A DNA stretch of 35,753 nucleotides, taken from assembly GCA_019695345.1 (NCBI GenBank), contig JAIBAE010000045.1, positions 1 to 35,753 of the forward strand, in the 5' to 3' direction. A program made the translations under genes and the position numbers. The stretch's first letter is position 1; the number at the start of each line of letters is the position of its first letter. Shown piece by piece: positions 1 to 6,763 of this stretch. The notes beneath the pieces are model-generated. The model was not told where the DNA came from. It ran no database searches and saw only the letters and a list, made by a program, of their open reading frames with translations. This DNA comes from Bacteroidota bacterium. GTDB lineage: Bacteria; Bacteroidota; Ignavibacteria; Kapaibacteriales; NICIL-2.

Positions 1-2
1 AT

Positions 3-77
3 CAGGCGTTAGGTGTTGTGAACCTTTACCGCACCTTAGGGAATGCAGGACAGGCGGTTGCTGTGTGTCTATTTTGA
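3..77 (+). CDS. 3' end of an unidentified gene (partial)
   Basis: A frame open from the left edge reads about 24 residues and stops at TGA (75-77). The reading includes NLYRTLGNAGQAVAV, which resembles the helical spacing of a TPR-like repeat. The codons look like those of neighbouring genes and an R1 repeat follows about 36 bases later, as it does after other genes here. The fragment is too short to identify, and a second frame is also open for a while, so this is a tentative call. Confidence 0.35.
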   Translation, partial: QALGVVNLYRTLGNAGQAVAVCLF

Positions 78-113
78 TTTCAAAGGTAATTTCTTTTTTA
101 ACGCAACCTAATA

Positions 114-171
114 GACCGCACCGCACGGCATACTACAACAGACCCGCTATGTGCGGGAAGGGAGGGTTGTG
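114..171 (+). repeat. R1 intergenic repeat, left module (copy A)
   Basis: This stretch is nearly identical to 3254-3310: the first 17 bases match exactly, there are three substitutions in the middle, then a 20-base identical block containing the hairpin CCCGC-TATGT-GCGGG (142-156). The outer ACAAC (134-138) and GTTGT (166-170) can extend the stem. The TTTGCTATCGC left end seen in other copies is not recognisable here. Confidence 0.75.
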
Positions 172-317
172 GGAGTATGTATGTTTAATAAAATAACACA
201 AAAGAATAACAAGGTTAATGTTGAGAATAGTCATTAACATGATAGATACTAATAGCACATGTGTAGAAATTTAGTATTTTACCAATAATAATCCTTTGAA
301 CTTTCTTTTGGAGTTTT

Positions 318-1724
318 ATGAATAGTGATGAGATTAATATCTTAATAACTGATGTTGACACCTTGTTAAAATACAATTTTGTTAAACGTTTCTCGGAATA
401 TAAAAATTCAAATAATGTTGATAATGTTGAATTAGATATTCATTCACCAGAAGTCATTTTTAATATTCTTGAAAAGACACTTGAAAGTTTTAAAAAGCAA
501 TTCAATACAAATCGATTTATTATTCTACCACCACATTATTCGTACAATGGTGACCAATATAATATAGTGACAGATTGGTCAAATGTTAAACAGCGTATCG
601 AATCTAATATCTATGACTCTGCATTAGCAAACCTTGTTAAAAGAGTAGCTTTTTATTCAATAGATTTTAGCTTTGAATCATCTTCAGATCTACATATTCA
701 AAAGAGTATTCTTGATGATAATGTTCGAAAAACTAATCATTTGATACAAGAGTTAATTGACACAATTAAGTCAAGTCAAAAGAATATTAACTTACTTTCA
801 GAAAAACAAACTGAATATGACAAGTTTATCCAAGAAGCAAAAAATACACTAGAAGAGGTTAAGGAGAACAAAAATCGTTCACAAAAATTCTTAGATGATA
901 TCAATATTTATAATATCGAAGCAACGCGAATTACTTCGGATATGAAAAATATACAAACACAATTAGATGAGCTTTTGGATGAATTTGATGAAGAATTGAA
1001 GCAAAGAACAATCAGCCTTCAAAATACTCAATCATTGATTGATGAAAAACAAGAAAAGATTCAAACTCAAGAAGAGCTAATGAAAAAATCTAATGCCTCA
1101 CTTACTGACGCAAGATTAGATTATCAAGAACTATTCGAAGCATTTCAACAAAAAAAAACGGATATTGAAAACTTGTTGAATTTTGCTGTCGGAACTTCAT
1201 TATCAACAAAATACGAAAAGCAATCTGAGAAATATTCCCAGCATATTTTCTATTGGATGGGAGGGATTATTGTAATGATGATTATAACAGTTTATTTCAT
1301 TTCTATGTTTGTGCAACAAGGTAATGAAGTAATTACGCAACAAATCGAACTTCTTAAAAATGGCAAGACTATACTCATTGAGCCTTGGCAAATTTTATTA
1401 TATACATCGCTTAAATCTTTACCGTTTATTGTAATTTTAGTTTTTATTATTAAACAATTCTCAAATACAATTAAAATTAGAGACGAATACGGATTTAAAA
1501 GTTCCATAGCATTAACTATGGAGCAGCACTCAAAAATGATCCATCCGCAAAATGATAACTTAAATAGCGTCAATGAGAGAAATGAAATACTAAAGTCCGC
1601 GCTTGTAGAAATATATCGAAATCCAGTTGAAGAAAATTCACAGCAGGCTACAGACAACTTAAAAATCATTACAAATACTTTAAGGGAGCTTCCAGAGAGT
1701 ATTAAATCAATAATAAATAGATAA
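318..1724 (+). CDS. Coiled-coil protein with two C-terminal membrane segments
   Basis: I do not recognise this 468-residue protein. It has no signal peptide. The first ~125 residues look globular, residues ~130-290 are a long charged coiled coil rich in K, E, Q and D, and hydrophobic segments lie near 309-329 and 357-378. A short cytoplasmic-type helical tail follows (EYGFKSSIALTMEQHSKM, then a second helical stretch to the end). The layout suggests a membrane-anchored protein with both ends in the cytoplasm. The ATG is preceded by a good Shine-Dalgarno, TTTTGGAGTTTT. Codons are more AT-rich than in most of the window. A nuclease-like gene follows 111 bases downstream. This architecture occurs in several membrane-linked defence effectors, but nothing here identifies such a role. 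Confidence 0.85.
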   Translation: MNSDEINILITDVDTLLKYNFVKRFSEYKNSNNVDNVELDIHSPEVIFNILEKTLESFKKQFNTNRFIILPPHYSYNGDQYNIVTDWSNVKQRIESNIYDSALANLVKRVAFYSIDFSFESSSDLHIQKSILDDNVRKTNHLIQELIDTIKSSQKNINLLSEKQTEYDKFIQEAKNTLEEVKENKNRSQKFLDDINIYNIEATRITSDMKNIQTQLDELLDEFDEELKQRTISLQNTQSLIDEKQEKIQTQEELMKKSNASLTDARLDYQELFEAFQQKKTDIENLLNFAVGTSLSTKYEKQSEKYSQHIFYWMGGIIVMMIITVYFISMFVQQGNEVITQQIELLKNGKTILIEPWQILLYTSLKSLPFIVILVFIIKQFSNTIKIRDEYGFKSSIALTMEQHSKMIHPQNDNLNSVNERNEILKSALVEIYRNPVEENSQQATDNLKIITNTLRELPESIKSIINR

Positions 1725-1835
1725 GCTTATACTGTTAGAATACAGATTTAAAGTTTACATCCATTGTACATATTGACATACATGCCCCATTCTTAATTAT
1801 TTTGAAGATAAGTTAACATAACAATAGGATTGACA

Positions 1836-2291
1836 ATGAGAAAAGAATTACAAAAATTACCATCGACATTAATAGGTGTTTCTGGTGAATACTTTGTGGC
1901 CGCTGAGTTATCAATACGTGGATTTGCTGTATCTTTAACTCTTAGAAATACAGATAGTATCGATTTATTGGCCACGAACCTAAAGGATAAGAAGTATATC
2001 AGCATTCAGGTAAAAACTAATAAAGATGGTAAGCGCAGATGGATATTAGGTGAAAAATCAGAAAAATCATTTGAGAAACATTATTATATTTTTGTTTCAC
2101 TAAAAGGTATCAATGAACGCCCGGAATATTTTATTGTCCCCAGCAATGATGTTGCTACTGCTGTTAAGAAAACGCATAAAAATTGGCTAAAACAACCTGG
2201 CAAAAATGGGAAAAAACATAAAGATGTGCCTATGAGAAGATTTGAAGATATCAACGGTGAGTATTTAGAAAAATGGAGTTTGCTTAAATAG
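1836..2291 (+). CDS. Small PD-(D/E)XK nuclease-like protein
   Basis: The 151-residue protein belongs, by pattern, to a widespread family of small uncharacterised proteins with a restriction-endonuclease-like core. Visible elements in order are an N-terminal helix with the motif GVSGEYFVAAELSIRG, a strand with the acidic residue of SIDLLATN, and the strand ISIQVKTNK, which fits the (E/Q)xK half of the PD-(D/E)XK site. A C-terminal part contains HKNWL and a basic GKNGKKHKD loop. I chose ATG 1836 rather than the in-frame TTG at 1830 because AGGAT sits seven bases before it. The gene shares the AT-rich character of the preceding coiled-coil gene and the same strand. Nuclease activity is inferred from the fold pattern only. 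Close relatives are, from memory, often left as hypothetical proteins. Confidence 0.8.
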   Translation: MRKELQKLPSTLIGVSGEYFVAAELSIRGFAVSLTLRNTDSIDLLATNLKDKKYISIQVKTNKDGKRRWILGEKSEKSFEKHYYIFVSLKGINERPEYFIVPSNDVATAVKKTHKNWLKQPGKNGKKHKDVPMRRFEDINGEYLEKWSLLK

Positions 2292-2555
2292 CAAAACAGA
2301 TTCATCACTTTAAAATTGAACCTTGTCATTTATTAATTTATACAGAATTTAGAGCCTTCCCTAAAAAAACATTTGCTAATCTTCGTTAACGGAATGATAA
2401 ACATCGTAAAACAGAATACCAAAACAATTATACCTGCGTTATAGCACACCTGTTGGTTTTAGTTGTACAACACCACATAAATACTCAGCACAACACAGAT
2501 GGCAACATCATGGTGTAACGGAGTGTGTCTTGTTTAACAATAGTATGGTGTGCGT

Positions 2556-3224
2556 ATGCTTTCAGCTAAAAACTCATTGGACGGTCTGTTTAATAACTCA
2601 ACTGAATTATGCGATTCAATAATCGAAAAAGACGACGTTAATCTGTTGTTCCATTTTACAAAGATTATTGTGGCAACCGGAGCAATGTACGGTTTTACCA
2701 TGGGGTTGTATAATTCAGTTCTTCAGGCGTTCATATCGGCAATCAAAGTACCGTCGCTGTTTTTTGTTACGCTAATTATTTGTATCCCAACTCTGCATTT
2801 TATGGGACTATTCCTTGGCTCTAAACTTCGGTTTATACAATCGGCAACAATCTTGTTGTGGGCAATTGCAATTACGTCAATATTACTTGCAGCCTTTGCG
2901 CCAATCAGTTTGTTCTTCCTGATGTCACATTCTTCGTATAACTTTATTATGCTGATGCACGTTGTTGTATTTGCAATCTGTGGTTTTGCCGGACTCCGCT
3001 ATGTAAAGAAAAACTTCCATTATGTGTCATCCATCATTCAAAGTGAACAAGGTTCGGGTACATCACGCTGGATACTATTTGTATGGATGTTATTATACAT
3101 GTTTGTAGGTTGCCAGATGGCGTACATACTCTCACCCTTTGTTGGTAATCAGTCATCGCTACAATGGATAAGCAGCGGCGAGTTTAACTTCTTTACCTAT
3201 GTGTTAAAGTTGATGATGGGATAG
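2556..3224 (+). CDS. Multi-pass inner-membrane protein, function unknown
   Basis: About 222 residues with roughly five or six hydrophobic segments and no signal peptide. Conserved-looking stretches are GLYNSVLQAFISAIKVP before the second segment, then FAPISLFFL and YMFVGCQMAYILSPFVG near the end. This matches a family of bacterial membrane proteins seen in several phyla, sometimes labelled misleadingly as actin-binding WH2 proteins. No enzymatic motif is visible. The frame also has a GTG at 2550, but ATG 2556 is the simpler start; neither has a strong ribosome-binding site. The gap of 264 bases before it holds no gene. An R1 repeat begins 18 bases after the stop. Confidence 0.85.
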   Translation: MLSAKNSLDGLFNNSTELCDSIIEKDDVNLLFHFTKIIVATGAMYGFTMGLYNSVLQAFISAIKVPSLFFVTLIICIPTLHFMGLFLGSKLRFIQSATILLWAIAITSILLAAFAPISLFFLMSHSSYNFIMLMHVVVFAICGFAGLRYVKKNFHYVSSIIQSEQGSGTSRWILFVWMLLYMFVGCQMAYILSPFVGNQSSLQWISSGEFNFFTYVLKLMMG

Positions 3225-3241
3225 AGTCTTGAAGTAAGTAT

Positions 3242-3310
3242 CTGCTATCGCCTGACCGCACCGCACGGCACACAACAACACACCCGCTATGTGCGGGAAG
3301 GTTCGTTGTG
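3242..3310 (+). repeat. R1 intergenic repeat, left module (copy B)
   Basis: It begins CTGCTATCGCCTGACCGCACC 17 bases after the preceding stop and contains the CCCGC-TATGT-GCGGG hairpin (3283-3297), with outer CACAAC/GTTGTG arms. The part from 3254 is almost identical to copy A at 114-171. Confidence 0.8.
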
Positions 3311-3340
3311 CAAGAATTATAGGGTTATCGTTACAAATAT

Positions 3341-6300
3341 CTATTCATCAAGTTTAATAAACATACTTGAAGTTGTAAGAGTATTTGACTTATACACAAG
3401 ATAATAAGCACCATTAGCAAATGGGCGCATATCTATTTCAATTTGATGTATACCTACGCTCTCTTTTGGATTGTAATATACGCTTGAACTCAATCCACGA
3501 GTATCATAAATCAATAACTCAACGGGTGCTTCAGTTTCTTGATTAATAGTGGCAGTAAAGTAATTAGTAGATGGATTGGGCGATAAGAACATTGAACCTT
3601 TAGGTACCAGGATATCAGTTTTGACATTGGGATCGCACACTCGTTCAATCTGCGTGGGTGTTTCCCATTTTGTGATAAGCCCTGATTCTTCCATAACTAA
3701 AAAATATTCGCTACAAGGATGTATAGCACAGCAAACTATTGAGTGTGAAAACTGCTTTTCAAAAGTAAATTGCTTGATATCAGTATCAAAAATTCGTATC
3801 ACCATGAGTGAATCTTGGTGCGTATCGTAGTGATAATAATTTGCATATAATAGGATGTTGTGTCCATCCGGAAAGAGGTATAAATTGTTGTAGTTACATA
3901 AATCAAACTCTTGTATCTTATTATTAGCATTATAACGGCCGTCTGCACGGACTATGGTTTTAGTTCTATAATCCAGCAACATAGGAGAATAGTAACATTG
4001 TAATGTACTAATGAAAACTGAGTCGTAGGTATTGGTTTGAGGCAAGATATTGTTGTATTTGACAAGATATTTTGAGTACATTGGTATTTTATACACATTA
4101 TTACCTACGAACAAAACTTTGTTCTTGAATATAGCTTCTGTGTATTCTGGGTATGGAAAGAAAATTTGGCTTCCTATAATTGTGGTATCTGTATCAGAAA
4201 TCCTTGCAAATACATTTTTTGTATTAATATAATAACAGATATCTCGATTGGTTTTCCAATCATACCAATATCCTTCAACATCTAAAGAGAAAGCAAAATC
4301 AAATTTATGTTTGAATTCAAAACTGCGGTTGACTAATAAATTAAACTTTGGTGGACAGTATGTACTAGGAGAATAAAGAAGGTGTCCATACCTAAGATTT
4401 TTAATATCGGTTATATTAATATCGTCCGTATAAATTGATATATAGCCTGTATCAGTCTCAAAAAATAACTCAAAGCTATTATTGTATTGTTGTATAGTAA
4501 ACACTCTCTTAGGGTTTAGTTTACTTATACGTTCGGGAGTTGTATAATTAGAGAACGTCTTTTGGAAGTCTATAGTTGAAATATCAGTGATGTAATTCTT
4601 ATCTCTATGGTACAAAAGAACTTGATTGTCTTTGGTAATAAAAATGTTGGTAGGTAACTGGTAGTTTAATGATTGGTCAATTCTATAGAAAGTATAAACT
4701 TTAATATCGGGAGCAGGAGTAAATCTACATTCAACAATTTTGGTTAATAGAACGGAATCGTATAGTACTAAGTTACCTTTTGATACTTCCTGATACATCA
4801 ACAACTTAGCAGAGTACCAACCTTTTTCATATAGTGATACTGTGATAGAATCGTTCAAAGTAACAGATCTAAATGTACGATCGATAAAATTAAATATGGG
4901 AATTGTATCGTTCACATTGAATAGAATTATCTTCATCAAAATGTTCGAGCGAAAACATCCGTTATTAGACAATTTAATAGCAAACTTTAATGTTGTATGC
5001 CCTCCTGCATCTACCACAAAATCATTTGATGTTACCGAAAAGCTAGTAGAAACAATATTTTTAATGTGAATACTAAAATCTCTCCCCCGTACAGTATCAC
5101 CATCAATATCTATGTACCACATTGTAATGATATAAGTCCCCTCATTATCGTAACTATGCTTTGCATCCCTCGCATTAGATGTACTTCCATCGCCAAACGA
5201 CCAAAACCAGGTAACATTGTTATCATATAACATGGTAGTATTTATTAAGCGAACAGTATCTTTTGTTGTAAAGTAACAACTATCTCTATCCGGCGATTCT
5301 GTTTTATACGTGAAAGGTGGTTTAACTATAGGACTAGTAATTTGTGGAATTCTGTATGCAGATAGTTTGTCATAATCCTGTATTATTAGTATAGAGTCAT
5401 CCTGAATCAGGAGCATTCTGTTTTGATAATTTATATCACCATAATGCCATTTTCCACTGTTGAAACTTATGTTTGAGATTGTCTTTTTGGTAGTTGAAAG
5501 AGTATCAATGGTGTTATAAATATAAAGCTTTGTAGTATCTATCGGTATTGAAAACGCGTCATTTGTGCCAATGCTATAGTAAATGTTTTTAGTATTAATG
5601 CTAAAGTTATAATCGAAAATTGGATAGGTTGAAAATTTCCCATTTAGTAACGAAGGAATGTGTACTCTAAAATGTGGTAACATTAGCCAATTTGTATCCT
5701 CAGATATTTCTCCATTATTGATTGCAAAATTGCCTGCTGTTTGAATTCTAGACGTATACACATTTTGAATAAAGAGTGAATCTGGTGAGATGCGCTGGAT
5801 ATAAAATGGACTTACAAATGTATGATTACCTTTTTCGGATATACCACGAATGTTTGAAAAGTACTCAGTAAAATAAGTATCGACATTTTGATAGATTGTT
5901 TTACTATGTTCTACAAATGTTTTCTGAGATTTAAAATCGTAGCATTCTATGAATAATTCAAGGTCTTTGTAATTAGAGCCTGAATGTGTATTGTCATCAC
6001 GTTGTCCTACAAATACTGCAATACTATCAGAAGTAATACCTTGAAAAAACACACCCTTTGTCCATTGGTACGAGATGTTGTTTTTTTGAATGTACAGTAA
6101 AGATGAAGCTATACTGTAATTACATGAATAAAGGTTGCAGTTATTTTGATCGTTTTCTACCACATAGATTACTTCTACTTTATCGTTATATAACTTTACA
6201 GCTTTTGATGCAAACACTTTTCCTGTATCGAGCTGATACTTTTTAATGATTTCCCTAAACAAGGCATTAAAAGATATTGATTTTACGAGTACTCCGGAAT

Positions 6301-6490
6301 TAGCTGAAATAACAAGCAGAGTGTCTGTAGAACTAAGGACTAATAGGAGTTTACTATCGGGGCTACTTGATAGTCCTTGTTTCCACGGAGCAGTTTCTAT
6401 GGGCTTTTCAAATGTCCATAAATGCAATGCTTCTTGCGAGGACGCTGACTTGTAAAACATCACAAGAATAATTATACATAATGTTTTCAT
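3341..6490 (-). CDS. Secreted PKD-domain protein with T9SS type A sorting domain
   Basis: A 1049-residue extracellular protein. The N-terminus is a signal peptide (MKTLCIIILVMFYKSASSQ). The first ~390 residues and ~600-950 are rich in beta strands and repeated aromatic motifs of the kind found in WD/beta-propeller-like surface proteins. A PKD domain lies at ~395-475, with the signature WFWSFGDGS followed by HSYDNEGTYIITM. The last ~85 residues form a type IX secretion C-terminal domain: PNPSTNYFTATI, then VELLIYDTRG, then GAYYLVY. The protein is therefore expected to cross the outer membrane by T9SS and be anchored to or released from the surface. It is a single gene; the VWA gene upstream is on the same strand but 273 bases away. 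Its substrate or binding partner cannot be read from the sequence. It is more AT-rich than the metabolic genes. Confidence 0.88.
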   Translation of the reverse strand: MKTLCIIILVMFYKSASSQEALHLWTFEKPIETAPWKQGLSSSPDSKLLLVLSSTDTLLVISANSGVLVKSISFNALFREIIKKYQLDTGKVFASKAVKLYNDKVEVIYVVENDQNNCNLYSCNYSIASSLLYIQKNNISYQWTKGVFFQGITSDSIAVFVGQRDDNTHSGSNYKDLELFIECYDFKSQKTFVEHSKTIYQNVDTYFTEYFSNIRGISEKGNHTFVSPFYIQRISPDSLFIQNVYTSRIQTAGNFAINNGEISEDTNWLMLPHFRVHIPSLLNGKFSTYPIFDYNFSINTKNIYYSIGTNDAFSIPIDTTKLYIYNTIDTLSTTKKTISNISFNSGKWHYGDINYQNRMLLIQDDSILIIQDYDKLSAYRIPQITSPIVKPPFTYKTESPDRDSCYFTTKDTVRLINTTMLYDNNVTWFWSFGDGSTSNARDAKHSYDNEGTYIITMWYIDIDGDTVRGRDFSIHIKNIVSTSFSVTSNDFVVDAGGHTTLKFAIKLSNNGCFRSNILMKIILFNVNDTIPIFNFIDRTFRSVTLNDSITVSLYEKGWYSAKLLMYQEVSKGNLVLYDSVLLTKIVECRFTPAPDIKVYTFYRIDQSLNYQLPTNIFITKDNQVLLYHRDKNYITDISTIDFQKTFSNYTTPERISKLNPKRVFTIQQYNNSFELFFETDTGYISIYTDDINITDIKNLRYGHLLYSPSTYCPPKFNLLVNRSFEFKHKFDFAFSLDVEGYWYDWKTNRDICYYINTKNVFARISDTDTTIIGSQIFFPYPEYTEAIFKNKVLFVGNNVYKIPMYSKYLVKYNNILPQTNTYDSVFISTLQCYYSPMLLDYRTKTIVRADGRYNANNKIQEFDLCNYNNLYLFPDGHNILLYANYYHYDTHQDSLMVIRIFDTDIKQFTFEKQFSHSIVCCAIHPCSEYFLVMEESGLITKWETPTQIERVCDPNVKTDILVPKGSMFLSPNPSTNYFTATINQETEAPVELLIYDTRGLSSSVYYNPKESVGIHQIEIDMRPFANGAYYLVYKSNTLTTSSMFIKLDE

Positions 6491-6669
6491 AATGATTGAT
6501 TAGATGGTCCAAATAAAGCACAGAATGAACGCTCTTGTTTTATAGTCAAAAATAGTAGAATATGTTGTCCAAAATCTTAGCAAAATCTTAGCAAAGAGTA
6601 ATTTAGTTTGATAGAAGTAAAAAGGTAATGTACAGTGTTGATAAGTACTAATTTGAAAATAATGTAGTC

Positions 6670-6690
6670 CACGATAAACGCTTTATCGTG
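6670..6690. other. Perfect 9-bp hairpin with 3-nt loop
   Basis: CACGATAAA-CGC-TTTATCGTG is a perfect inverted repeat between two minus-strand genes. It lies on the 3' side of the R1 copy that follows the VWA gene. A related CACGATAAA with a degenerate partner occurs in the R1 copy at 15753-15915, so it is probably part of that repeat family. It could also act as a terminator for the upstream gene, but no clear T-tract follows on the minus strand. Confidence 0.55.
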
Positions 6691-6699
6691 CGCGATTGT

Positions 6700-6762
6700 A
6701 CTTTCCCGCAGATGGAGGTTGTGCTTGTATAGAGTTTTGGTGCGGCTTGCGTTAGCAAATAA
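6700..6762 (-). repeat. R1 intergenic repeat, left module, minus strand
   Basis: Read on the minus strand it begins TTTGCTAACGCAAGCCGCACC one to four bases after the stop of the VWA gene and reaches CTGCGGGAAAG about 50 bases later. It closely matches the copy after the FAD oxidoreductase gene (35091-35150). The orientation is again sense with respect to the gene it follows. Confidence 0.65.
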
Positions 6763-6763
6763 A

